From assembly GCF_029911635.1 (NCBI RefSeq), contig NZ_JARYTI010000019.1:1-64000 (forward strand): a DNA stretch of 64,000 nt, written 5' to 3'. The stretch is from Sphingomonas sp. AR_OL41. GTDB taxonomy: Bacteria; Pseudomonadota; Alphaproteobacteria; Sphingomonadales; Sphingomonadaceae. Positions 17,352 through 25,357 of the stretch are shown piece by piece (position 1 is the stretch's first letter; each line of letters opens with the position of its first letter). The position numbers and the translations under genes are program-made. The notes beneath the pieces were generated by a model. The model searched no databases. It was given only the letters and a program-made list of their open reading frames with translations, and was not told the DNA's origin.

Positions 17352-18395
17352 ATGGACCCGGCTGGGGGGAAGGACACCGCACCGCCGACGCGGCAGGCGA
17401 CATCGCACGACGTCGCGGCGCTGGCCGGCGTTTCGCAGCCCACGGTGTCGCGGGCGTTGCGCGACAGCCCGACGATAGCGCGCGCGACACGCGATCGGGT
17501 GAAGGCGGCGGCGGCGGCGCTCGATTACCGCCCGCACCGCGCCGCCATGCAACTGCGCGGCGCGCGACCGGGCTGCATCGCACTGGTGCTGCTATCCGCG
17601 CCCGGCGCCGACCGCGCCACGCTCAACCCCTTTTATTATGAACTGGTCGGAGCGGTCGAAGCAGCGGCAGCACGCCGTCAACTCAGCGTGAGCCTGTCCT
17701 TTCAGGGCGAGCGCGCAACGTGGCGCTGCGATTTTCAACAACGAGGCGAGGCCGATGGCGTTATCGTCATCGGCAGCGCCGCCAACCGCGCCGCGTGGCG
17801 ATTTTTCGGAGAGGCCCATGCTGCTGGCGGCAATATCGTCGGCTGGGGTGCGCCGGACGACGCACTGCCCACGATACGCGCCGACAATCACGCGGGCGCG
17901 GTATTGGCGGTCGATCACCTCGTCGCGCAGGGGCGCCAACGCATCGCCTTTGTCGGCCCCGGCTGGCGCCGCCACCACGCCTTCCGCGCGCGACGCGATG
18001 GCTGGCGCGCCGCGCTGTCGCGCCACGGGCTCGACGCGATCGAGGGCGACGCGCCGATCGCCGGCAGTCGGATCGATCAAGGCGCGGCCGCGATCGACGG
18101 TTTGCTCGCGCGCGGCGCAGCGTATGACGCCGTGTTCGCCGCGAGCGACGGCCTCGCGCTCGGCGTGATGCGCAGGCTGTCGACGGCGGGACGCGCGGTG
18201 CCGGGCGATGTCGCGGTGATCGGCTTCGACGGCAGCTACCACGCCCGCGACAGCCAACCGGCACTCAGCACGATCGAACAGGATCTTGTCCGCGCGGGCG
18301 CGCTACTCGTCGATGCGATCATGGATGGACTGACGGTGGCCGACGCCGTCGCCATGCCGGTGCCGGTCAGGCTCGTGACGCGCGCGAGCGGCTAG
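17352..18395 (+). CDS. LacI-family transcriptional regulator
   Basis: This 347-residue regulator has the LacI HTH at about residues 17-45 (TSHDVAALAGVSQPTVSRAL) and hinge region up to DYRPHRAAMQLRG. A periplasmic-binding-protein-like sensor domain follows, with IRADNHAGAVLAVDHLVAQG, RIAFVGP, FAASDGLALGVMRRL and VAVIGFDGSYHA in the usual order. The sugar or other ligand is unknown. It is divergent from the receiver/kinase pair and has no sugar operon beside it, so its target may be elsewhere or its own gene. Confidence 0.9.
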   Translation: MDPAGGKDTAPPTRQATSHDVAALAGVSQPTVSRALRDSPTIARATRDRVKAAAAALDYRPHRAAMQLRGARPGCIALVLLSAPGADRATLNPFYYELVGAVEAAAARRQLSVSLSFQGERATWRCDFQQRGEADGVIVIGSAANRAAWRFFGEAHAAGGNIVGWGAPDDALPTIRADNHAGAVLAVDHLVAQGRQRIAFVGPGWRRHHAFRARRDGWRAALSRHGLDAIEGDAPIAGSRIDQGAAAIDGLLARGAAYDAVFAASDGLALGVMRRLSTAGRAVPGDVAVIGFDGSYHARDSQPALSTIEQDLVRAGALLVDAIMDGLTVADAVAMPVPVRLVTRASG

Positions 18396-18438
18396 CACGG
18401 AATCTCACGGCCGGAAGGATCACGCCCGGCCCGTCCGA

Positions 18439-18579
18439 TCAGACGATCCGCATCCTGGCGCGGTCGCTAAGCCTGGGTCGATAACGGCCCGATCCCTGCA
18501 TGTCGTTGCGCAGGTCGAGCGACAGCAACCGCTGACCCACGTAGTATACCCGATAGGCGCGGGCTTGCGAAACCGGCAC
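18439..18579 (-). CDS. Possible short or truncated coding fragment
   Basis: In the 310-base stretch between the LacI-type gene and the next gene, the minus strand holds an open frame whose codons look genuine (SQARAYRVYYVGQRLLSLDL, ending RARMRIV at a TGA, 18441-18439). The only in-frame start is GTG 18579; a TAA lies upstream at 18624. It could be a 46-residue peptide or the tail of a decayed gene. The rest of 18396-18705 shows nothing I can name. Confidence 0.25.
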   Translation of the reverse strand: MPVSQARAYRVYYVGQRLLSLDLRNDMQGSGRYRPRLSDRARMRIV

Positions 18580-18705
18580 CTGGAAGCTGCCGGGCCCATC
18601 GGGTGAGTCGTTCGCGACGAGTTACCGCCACCAAATCCTCCGGCCTGTGTCGCACCGAAATATTGTGTCGAATGACAGCACGTTGGTTGTCGAAGGGGAA
18701 TCCGT

Positions 18706-18966
18706 ATGGCGATCAGCGAACGACGATATTTCAGGGACCGCGCGCGGCAGGAAATCGAAAGCGCGATCCGCGCCGACTCGATCGAGGCGGAAATCGCGCA
18801 TGCCAATCTGGCCAGCCTACATCTGCGCTATTGCGCGGCATGCAGCCCCGGCAAGACCGGCGAATGCGTCGACTGCGCGCTGCGCCATGTGTGCGGCGAC
18901 CCCTGCGAACCGGACAGCGCGCAAGTGCATGACGGGCTTGAAGGGCGGCACGGGCCCACGACCTGA
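18706..18966 (+). CDS. Small protein with helical head and Cys-rich tail
   Basis: This 86-residue soluble protein has a helical N-terminus (FRDRARQEIESAIRADSIEA, then HANLASLHLRY) followed by six cysteines (CAAC, CVDC, CGDPC) that could bind zinc or an iron-sulfur cluster. The helical part resembles the small protein at 21694-21897, so the two appear to be distant relatives. The family head is seen in several sphingomonad short proteins; its role is unknown. Confidence 0.6.
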   Translation: MAISERRYFRDRARQEIESAIRADSIEAEIAHANLASLHLRYCAACSPGKTGECVDCALRHVCGDPCEPDSAQVHDGLEGRHGPTT

Positions 18967-19138
18967 CGCGCGGCCCCCGCCCCGCGACGCAAGATGCGCG
19001 ACGAGCGCTGCGCTCGACGGGTCATCGTCGATCCGCGATTGCCCAATCGCCGCGCACCCGGATAACGTCGTCGCGTCCTCCACGGCGGCGGCGTTCGCCG
19101 CGACGTAAAGGACGCCGATCTCGCGCGAGGGAACGCCA

Positions 19139-19678
19139 ATGGCGACATCACTCTACGACCTCAGCGTAGCGACCTTCCTGCAGACGGTCGGCGCCGTCGC
19201 GGGCTTTCTCGAAAAGACGGCCGGGCATTGCGCGGCGACGGGCACCGACCCCGACGATCTGGTGAATGCGCGACTCTATCCCGACATGGCGCCGTTTCAT
19301 TTCCAGATCGAATGCGTCGCGAACCATTCCGTCTCAAGCCTGGAGGCGATCCGGGATGGCATATTCGCCCCGCCCGCGCTGGTCGGCGCGGTGCCGTTCG
19401 CTGCGCTGCAGGCGAGGATTGCGCTGACCAAAGCGACGTTGCGGGGGTTCATCCCCGATGAGGTCGATGGCTGGGCGGGCAAGGCGCTCGACCTGCAGAT
19501 CGGCCCGCGCCGGCTCGCCTTTACGGCCGAGACCTATATCTTGTCGTTCGCGCTGCCGCATTTCCATTTTCACGCCGTGACGGCTTACGACATTCTGCGC
19601 CTCGGCGGCGTGCCGCTCGGCAAGCGCGACTATGAAGGTCGGCTGCGCACCACGCCGGTTGCGCACTCGGACAGCTGA
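19139..19678 (+). CDS. DUF1993-family protein
   Basis: This 179-residue soluble protein matches the DUF1993 pattern: LYDLSVATFLQTV at the start, DDLVNARLYPDMAPFHFQI with the conserved DMxPF region, and PHFHFHAVTAYDILRLGGVP near the end. The family is related in fold to the DinB-type four-helix bundles. The clustered histidines (HFHFH) could hold a metal. No enzymatic role is established. The start follows GAGGGAA. It is a single gene. Confidence 0.88.
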   Translation: MATSLYDLSVATFLQTVGAVAGFLEKTAGHCAATGTDPDDLVNARLYPDMAPFHFQIECVANHSVSSLEAIRDGIFAPPALVGAVPFAALQARIALTKATLRGFIPDEVDGWAGKALDLQIGPRRLAFTAETYILSFALPHFHFHAVTAYDILRLGGVPLGKRDYEGRLRTTPVAHSDS

Positions 19679-19918
19679 CACGCGCGTCGGCTGCCCGGTT
19701 TCCCCGGCATGGCGAGCGAAATCGCGCCTTGTTCCCCGCCCGATCTGGCAAGATGATCGCGACGCGGCGCCACTAGAGGGTCCTTCTTTTCGATGGCCCG
19801 TCTCGCCGCGTTACGCTAGGTCCAGCCCTTACGGGTTCTTAACCATCGCTATGCGGCCACAAGAGCAACATGGATGGCAATGTTCTGGCGTGTCGCGCGC
19901 CAACCACGTTTCGAGGAA

Positions 19919-19926
19919 GGGGGGGG
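19919..19926 (+). repeat. G8 homopolymer at the ribosome-binding site of the beta-helix gene
   Basis: Eight consecutive G bases lie five bases before ATG 19932 and must form or overlap the Shine-Dalgarno region. A change in tract length would alter spacing to the start, but no change of reading frame would result. Confidence 0.6.
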
Positions 19927-19931
19927 TTCAC

Positions 19932-20906
19932 ATGATAAAACTGATCAGGATGGCCGCGATCACCGTGGCCGCGACGCTTGTCGCGCTGTGCGCTGCGGCG
20001 CCAGCCAGCGCGCAGGCAACGCGCACCTGGATTTCGGGGGTCGGCGACGACGCAAACCCGTGCAGCCGCACCGCGCCGTGCAAGACCTTTGCCGGCGCGA
20101 TCAGCAAGACCGCGTCGGGCGGCGAGATCGACTGCCTCGATCCGGGCGGCTTTGGCGGCGTGACTGTCACCAAGTCGATCACGCTGGATTGTGGCTCCGG
20201 TGCCGGTGGCCAGGTCGGTTCGATCCTCGTCGCCGGCACCAACGGCATCACGATCAATGCGGCCAACGTCAACGTCGTGGTGCGCAACCTGACGATCGAC
20301 GGCATCCAGGGCGCGGGTACGCCCGGCCTGGTCGGGATCCGCTTTCTCCAGGGCAACAGCCTGACCGTCGATCATGTCAGCATCACCGGCTTTGGCAATG
20401 GCGGCGCCAACACCACCACGTCGGGCATTTCGTTCGAGCCGAGCGTGGCCAACGCCAGCCTGATCGTGCGGAACGTCGACATCACCAATAACCTGCAAAA
20501 TGGCATCGGTATCAAGCCGACCGGCGTCGGCACGGCACTGGCCACGCTCGATCATGTCAATATTTCAACCTCGGCCGTGGCGTTGCAGGTCGAGGACAAT
20601 TCGACCGCCGTCGTCTCCAACAGCAACTTTTCGAACAATGCGTTCCGGGGCGTCTTCGCCAATTCGTCGGCTAGCGGCCCGGTCAACGTCTCGCTCGATT
20701 CGGTGACGATCGCGAACAATCTGTTCTTCGGTATCGTCGCGACCAATGCAACGGTCCGGCTGTCGAATGTCGGCGTGTACAGCAACGGCGCGAGCACGAA
20801 GATCACGGGAACGGGTTCGATCCTGTCGTTCGGCAACAACCGACTCGGCACCAGCGCGGGCAATGGCGGCGCCAACGTCGCCCCGACGCCCGTCAGTCTG
20901 CAATAA
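19932..20906 (+). CDS. Exported right-handed beta-helix repeat protein
   Basis: This 324-residue protein has a signal peptide (about 1-28, cleaved after PASAQA) and then repeated short beta strands rich in Asn, Thr, Ser and Gly. Examples are GITINAANVNVVVRNLTIDG, LTVDHVSITGFGN, LIVRNVDITNN and VNVSLDSVTIANN, with a period of about 22-25 residues, as in parallel beta-helix proteins of the pectate-lyase/NosD type. An early Cys pair (NPCSRTAPCKTF) sits at the helix cap, a layout common in exported proteins of this sort. No catalytic site is recognisable. Likely periplasmic or surface; function unknown. Confidence 0.8.
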   Translation: MIKLIRMAAITVAATLVALCAAAPASAQATRTWISGVGDDANPCSRTAPCKTFAGAISKTASGGEIDCLDPGGFGGVTVTKSITLDCGSGAGGQVGSILVAGTNGITINAANVNVVVRNLTIDGIQGAGTPGLVGIRFLQGNSLTVDHVSITGFGNGGANTTTSGISFEPSVANASLIVRNVDITNNLQNGIGIKPTGVGTALATLDHVNISTSAVALQVEDNSTAVVSNSNFSNNAFRGVFANSSASGPVNVSLDSVTIANNLFFGIVATNATVRLSNVGVYSNGASTKITGTGSILSFGNNRLGTSAGNGGANVAPTPVSLQ

Positions 20907-21017
20907 GGTCGGGAAAACATCACATATCGGGGCGGCGGCGTCCGTCCCGATATGACACAAATCCCGAGGCGACGTCGCAGGCGGCCATGACGCGCTCAAC
21001 GTGTCGGAACGGCAGGC

Positions 21018-21245
21018 TCATCGCATCGGCTGGGCCTCAAGGTGCTCGAACACGCTGCGCATGCTCGGATAGGCGCGCGCCAGTTGCGCGCGCAGCGCCG
21101 TGACGGCCTCGCGCCGCAGCGGCGCGAATCGGCGGTAGATATGCCCTGCGCCAGCACGAACGTGCCCGGCAGGCGCGCGAAGGACAGGCCGAGGCCCTGC
21201 CCTGCGCGAGTGTCGCGCGCGACCAGGCCGACGTCGCGCTGATCC
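21018..21245 (-). pseudogene. Truncated and frameshifted gene tail
   Basis: The minus strand reads convincingly as DVGLVARDTRAGQGLGLSFA and on to GTFVLAQG in one frame. It then continues in a second frame from IYRRFAPLRREAVTALRAQL to the end FEHLEAQPMR and TGA. A one-base shift near 21140 separates the two. At its 5' side the frame meets a repeat unit at 21246-21275, so the head of the gene is missing. I do not recognise the family. Confidence 0.45.
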
Positions 21246-21275
21246 TAGCCCTTCGACAAGCTCAGGGCGAACGGA
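21246..21275. repeat. Short dispersed repeat (CTTCGACAAGCTCAGGGCGA type)
   Basis: CCCTTCGACAAGCTCAGGGC followed by GAACGG is a widespread intergenic repeat in sphingomonads and xanthomonads, recognisable in translation as SVRPELVEG. Here it bounds the truncated gene at 21018-21245. Confidence 0.7.
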
Positions 21276-21310
21276 AAGGGCGGGATGATCCAGACTTAAC
21301 GGACGATCCG

Positions 21311-21598
21311 CTACACCGCGTCGAGCAACTCGATGACCGGCGGCGCTGCGAGGACGGCGCCGAGCAGCGGGCCGGCGGCGCGAAAATGGGGGCTGGTGCG
21401 GTGCGCCTCGACCGCGGCCTGATCCTGATAGAGTTCGAGCACCTTGTAGGTCGTGTCGCTCTCGCGGCTGCGGCACAGCTGGTAGAAGACGTTACCGGGT
21501 TCGTCGGCGCGGACGCGCGCGGCGAGATCGGCGAAGATCGCCTCGATGTCGGCCTGTTTGCCGGGCTGGACGGTGAGGGTCGCGACGATGCCGATCAT
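21311..21598 (-). CDS. Antibiotic-biosynthesis-monooxygenase (ABM) domain protein
   Basis: This 95-residue ferredoxin-like-fold protein has the family order: MIGIVATLTVQPGKQADIEA, EPGNVFYQLCRSRESDTTYK, VLELYQDQAAVEAHRTSPHF. Members act as cofactor-free quinol monooxygenases or as small dimeric binding proteins; the conserved His in AHRTSPHF is in the usual place. It is monocistronic. The substrate is unknown. Confidence 0.85.
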   Translation of the reverse strand: MIGIVATLTVQPGKQADIEAIFADLAARVRADEPGNVFYQLCRSRESDTTYKVLELYQDQAAVEAHRTSPHFRAAGPLLGAVLAAPPVIELLDAV

Positions 21599-21693
21599 GA
21601 CTGACTTTCAGGCTGTTGATGGAGCAGCCATCATCCAACGAATGCGGCGCGACCGCCAGCGCGAACTGCGTGCGCTCGCCGGGGCGGGTGCGC

Positions 21694-21897
21694 TCAGGCC
21701 GGGCGGCGCGGCCCCGGCACGCGCAGGCGCGTCGTGTCGTCCTCGCCGGTCAGCGCCTCGCGCGCACGCTCGCCATACATCAGCGACAGGTCGAAATGGG
21801 CGGCGGCAGCGACCGGGTGGCCGGTGCGGATCGCCTGGATGGCTTCCTGTTCGGCGCGGCGGAGCAGGAAGTCGGGGTCCTCGTTGCGCATATCCAT
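21694..21897 (-). CDS. Small helical protein, relative of the 18706 gene
   Basis: This 67-residue protein starts MDMRNEDPDFLLRRAEQEAI and contains AAAHFDLSLMYGERAREAL, a two-helix pattern. It lines up with the head of the protein at 18706-18966 (RAxQE, AIR, AAH, Y) but lacks the Cys-rich tail. Short proteins of this head type are common in sphingomonads. No role is known. The start at 21897 was chosen for agreement with that family length. Confidence 0.65.
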   Translation of the reverse strand: MDMRNEDPDFLLRRAEQEAIQAIRTGHPVAAAAHFDLSLMYGERAREALTGEDDTTRLRVPGPRRPA

Positions 21898-22098
21898 CGT
21901 CAATCTCCGGCATGGGCGTGTGGTGAAAGGTCGGTACGCCCTTTTGAAGGCTCGCGGATGAACGCCAGCTAGACAATGTTGCCCGTCACGGCGGCGCGTG
22001 GCGTGGATGCGATGTGCGGCGCGCATGGATGGCCTTGCGACGGATTTGCCGGTAGCCCGTCCGCGACAGCGCCATCGGGCGCGCAGCGAGGGAAACGC

Positions 22099-23259
22099 AT
22101 GAACCCGGTCTATGCCGGTCTCGGCACGACGATCTTCGAGGAAATGTCCGGCTTGGCGCGGGCGCACGGGGCGATCAATCTCGGCCAGGGATTTCCCGAT
22201 GGCGACGGGCCGCGCGACGTGCGGCAGGCGGCGGCGGACGCCTTGCTCTCCGGATCGAACCAGTATCCGCCGATGATGGGACTGGCCGAACTGCGCGCGG
22301 CGGTGGCGACGCATTATGCGCATCACCAGGCGCTGCCGTTCGGCGCCGACGACGTGCTGGTGACCTCGGGCGCGACCGAGGCGCTGGCGGCGGCGATCCT
22401 CGCTTTGGTGTCGGACGGCGACGAGGTGTTGCTGATCCAGCCGAGCTATGACGCCTATCTGCCGCTGGTGCGGCGCGCCGGCGGGGTGGCGCGCTTCCTG
22501 TCGCTCGCGCCGCCGGCATGGCGGTTGACCGAGGCGGCGGTCGACGCGGCGTTCGCCACCTCGCCCAAAGTCGTGATCTTCAACAACCCGCTCAACCCGG
22601 CGGGGCGCGCGTTCGACGCGGAGGAGGTCACGCTGCTCGCCGCGGCATGCCGCCGCCACGGCACGATCGCGCTGTGCGACGAAGTGTGGGAGCATGTCCG
22701 CTTCGACGACCGCCCGCACCATCCGCTGATCGCCGCGCCGGGCATGGCCGAACAGGCGATCAAGATCGGCTCGGCGGGCAAGATCTTCTCGATGACGGGG
22801 TGGAAGGTCGGCTTCGTCATCGCTCCCCCCGCCCTGCTCCAGCCGATCGCCCGCGCGCACCAGTTCCTGACCTTCACCACCCCGCCCGCGCTCCAGACCG
22901 GCGTCGCCTATGGCCTGGGCAAGCCGGACGCCTGGTTCACCGAGATGCGCGCCGGCTATCAGCGCTCGCGCGACCGGCTGGCGGCGGCGCTGCGCGATGC
23001 CGGGTTCGTCGTGCTGCCGAGCGAAAGCACCTATTTCCTGTGCATCGACCTGGCGGCATCGGGCATCGCGCTAGACGATCGCAGCTTCTGCCTGCGCGCG
23101 GTGGAAGAGGCCGGCGTGGCGGCGATCCCGGTCTCGGCCTTCTACGCCGAAGATGCGCCGGGCAGCGTCGTGCGGCTGTGCTTCGCCAAGGCGGACCCGG
23201 TGATCGACGAGGGCGCACGGCGGCTGGCGGCGTTTCGGCAGGTGCTGGTCGGGGCGTAA
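22099..23259 (+). CDS. PLP-dependent aminotransferase, class I/II
   Basis: This 386-residue fold-type I transaminase has INLGQGFPDGDGP near the N-terminus, the cofactor-phosphate region TSGATEALAAAI, the Asn of NNPLNPAGRAF, the Asp-Tyr-type region ALCDEVWEHVRFD, and the PLP lysine in GSAGKIFSMTGWKVG. The pattern is closest to the YbdL/kynurenine-aminotransferase group that uses methionine or aromatic amino acids with 2-oxo acids. The start follows CGAGGGAAACGC. A longer upstream frame to 21976 covers the divergent promoter region and is not favoured. Confidence 0.9.
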   Translation: MNPVYAGLGTTIFEEMSGLARAHGAINLGQGFPDGDGPRDVRQAAADALLSGSNQYPPMMGLAELRAAVATHYAHHQALPFGADDVLVTSGATEALAAAILALVSDGDEVLLIQPSYDAYLPLVRRAGGVARFLSLAPPAWRLTEAAVDAAFATSPKVVIFNNPLNPAGRAFDAEEVTLLAAACRRHGTIALCDEVWEHVRFDDRPHHPLIAAPGMAEQAIKIGSAGKIFSMTGWKVGFVIAPPALLQPIARAHQFLTFTTPPALQTGVAYGLGKPDAWFTEMRAGYQRSRDRLAAALRDAGFVVLPSESTYFLCIDLAASGIALDDRSFCLRAVEEAGVAAIPVSAFYAEDAPGSVVRLCFAKADPVIDEGARRLAAFRQVLVGA

Positions 23260-23335
23260 CGCCTGCCGCCGCGTGATGGTGGATCGGAATGCCGGTTGCA
23301 GCGTTGTTATTCCATCGAAAAACGGGAGATGGACG

Positions 23336-23512
23336 ATGAATAACGGCTCGAACAACCAGGGCACGCCTGAAACCAAGGGCAGCACGCAAGGCGCGACCGC
23401 GAACGACCGGCTCGAGCCGGCGGTCCAGCCGCCGGTCGATCCCTCGACCAACCAGCAGAGCAGCACCGAGGCCGATTCCCACAGCAAGGGCGGCAGGCCG
23501 AAGAACGCGTGA
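23336..23512 (+). CDS. Small disordered hydrophilic protein
   Basis: This 58-residue protein is nearly all Asn, Gln, Thr, Ser, Pro and Gly and ends SHSKGGRPKNA. It should be unfolded. The GGGAGATGGACG before ATG 23336 supports this start over 23273. It resembles stress-type hydrophilins only in composition. Function unknown. Confidence 0.5.
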   Translation: MNNGSNNQGTPETKGSTQGATANDRLEPAVQPPVDPSTNQQSSTEADSHSKGGRPKNA

Positions 23513-23659
23513 CGACGGGCGGCGGTGCGGTCGTCCGGTGGCCGTCGTACCGCCGGCCCGCATCCCCGGGAAGCGGCGCATCCGGCGTTCGACCTGCATC
23601 GCTCTTGCCCGAAACCGAACCAAGTTTCATGCAGCGGGGCGGACGACCGGGGGAGTCAG

Positions 23660-25357
23660 ATGCGGCGAATCGCGAGAGCTGTTGTTTCATGCGCGCTGCT
23701 TCCGCTGTTGCTTGCCGCTGCGCCGGCATGGGACCCGGCACCCTGGCTCGCCGATCTCGGACAGATCCGCACCGCAATCGACCGCGATTATCCCAATCGC
23801 GATTGGCTGACCGTCGAGCGTGAGGTTTCGCTTGATCGCTGGTTCGATCGCGCGGCCGGTGCGATCCGGGCAAGTCGCAACGACGCGGACGCGCGCCGAG
23901 TGCTGGACCGGTTGATCGAGCGTTTCAAGGACGGCCATCTCGCGCTGCACTGGCCGGCCGCCCGGGACGTCGCTCCTCCACCGACGAACGCGGCGCCCGC
24001 GACGCCGATGAGCGTGTCGGCATTCTGCGCCACACGCGGTTTTGATGCTGGGCAGGTCTCGGCGGGGACTGCCGCAGCCTTGCCCGGATACCGTGGCATT
24101 GACGGTGGCGGCCCGTTTCGCGCGGGTCTCGTCAGCACGGACGCTTCGCGCGCCGGGGCGAGCATCGGGGTAATCCGGATCGGGGTGTTCTCGCCGCAAG
24201 GCTATCCCGCGCTGTGCGAACAGGTCGTGGCCAGTGCGCGTATCGCGCTCGACAAGCCGTGCGATGGCGGATGCGAGGAGCGGCTGTCGAGCGATGTCCA
24301 TGGGCTGATGACGCGCGGCTTGATGCAGACGGTCGAGCGGCTGCGCGCGGCCGGCGCGCAGGTTCTGCTCGTCGACCTGACGCGCAACGGCGGCGGAACC
24401 GAGTGGGCCGAAGCCGCGGCGCGGATCGTGTCGCCGGTACCTTTGCGCTCGGCGCCGATCGGCGTGATGCGGGGCGCCCGCTGGGTCGATAGTTGGCGGC
24501 AACGCGCGGCATGGTTGCGCAAGGAGGCGCGGCACGCATCGCCAGCGGATCGTGCCTTGTTGATCAACGTTGCGCGACAGGCGGACGGGATCGCGGACGG
24601 ACTGGCGCCCTGTGCCGCGCCTTCATGCTCGCCGCTGGCCAAGGCCGGCTTCGCGACCGGCCCGCTCGCGACGTTGCCGGCGGGTCGGCTCGACGGGCGG
24701 ACCTGGGCGGCGGGCGCTTTCAACGCCGCCAAATTCCCGTATCGCGACAGCGTGTGGCAAGGGCCGGTGATCGTGCTGGTCGATGACGAAACATGGTCGG
24801 CAGCGGAGCAATTCACCGCGCTGTTGCAGGACAATGATGCCGCGATCGTGATGGGCACGCGCACCGGTGGCGCCGGTTGCGGCCATCTCGACTTCGACCA
24901 GCCGATCACGCTGGCGCATAGTGGGGCGAAACTCGAAATGCCCAATTGCGCCCGTTTTCGCAAGGATGGCAGCAACGAGGTCGGCGGCATCGTGCCCGAC
25001 GTGCCGACCGGCGTGCGCTGGAACGACGGGCCCGGCTATGCCGCGCGGCTGACCGCCGGATGGCGGAGGCGGTGTCGAAGGCGCAGGCGCTGGCAAGCCG
25101 CCGAGAGCGACGCCGGCCGGAAGCGGAATAGGGCGACACTGGATCACGCCGACCGCAAGCGAAACCACGCCTCTCCGCTAGCCACGCCTTACCCTGCAGA
25201 GCCCCGCGCCAGCGAGGTCATCGAGCGCATCATCAGCACCGGATCGCCACCGGCAGCCAGCGCGGCCGGGCCGACATCGAACAGCAGGTGGCGCCGGATC
25301 GCCTCCGGCACCGATCCTTCGGGCGCGATCGGATGCGTTGCGAGCAATTCCTCATAA
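23660..25357 (+). CDS. Exported S41-family peptidase, C-terminal frame probably shifted
   Basis: The protein has a signal peptide (about 1-22, ending AAAPA), an N-terminal helical part with RFKDGHLALHWP, and an S41 catalytic core: VDLTRNGGGTEW, then VIVLVDDETWSAAEQF where the Ser of WSAAE matches the S41 nucleophile, then GTRTGGAG. Members cleave peptides at the C-terminus. After GYAARLTAGW near 25059 the frame becomes Arg-rich and runs about 170 bases into the convergent gene. One inserted base there would instead give MAEAVSKAQALASRRERRR and a stop at 25131. I read this as a frameshift or sequence error. Start after GGGAG at 23651. Confidence 0.75.
   Translation: MRRIARAVVSCALLPLLLAAAPAWDPAPWLADLGQIRTAIDRDYPNRDWLTVEREVSLDRWFDRAAGAIRASRNDADARRVLDRLIERFKDGHLALHWPAARDVAPPPTNAAPATPMSVSAFCATRGFDAGQVSAGTAAALPGYRGIDGGGPFRAGLVSTDASRAGASIGVIRIGVFSPQGYPALCEQVVASARIALDKPCDGGCEERLSSDVHGLMTRGLMQTVERLRAAGAQVLLVDLTRNGGGTEWAEAAARIVSPVPLRSAPIGVMRGARWVDSWRQRAAWLRKEARHASPADRALLINVARQADGIADGLAPCAAPSCSPLAKAGFATGPLATLPAGRLDGRTWAAGAFNAAKFPYRDSVWQGPVIVLVDDETWSAAEQFTALLQDNDAAIVMGTRTGGAGCGHLDFDQPITLAHSGAKLEMPNCARFRKDGSNEVGGIVPDVPTGVRWNDGPGYAARLTAGWRRRCRRRRRWQAAESDAGRKRNRATLDHADRKRNHASPLATPYPAEPRASEVIERIISTGSPPAASAAGPTSNSRWRRIASGTDPSGAIGCVASNSS

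Noticed and set aside
17219..17641. Open frame overlapping the start of the LacI-type gene
   Set aside because: It has no motif and lies out of frame with the well-formed HTH domain.
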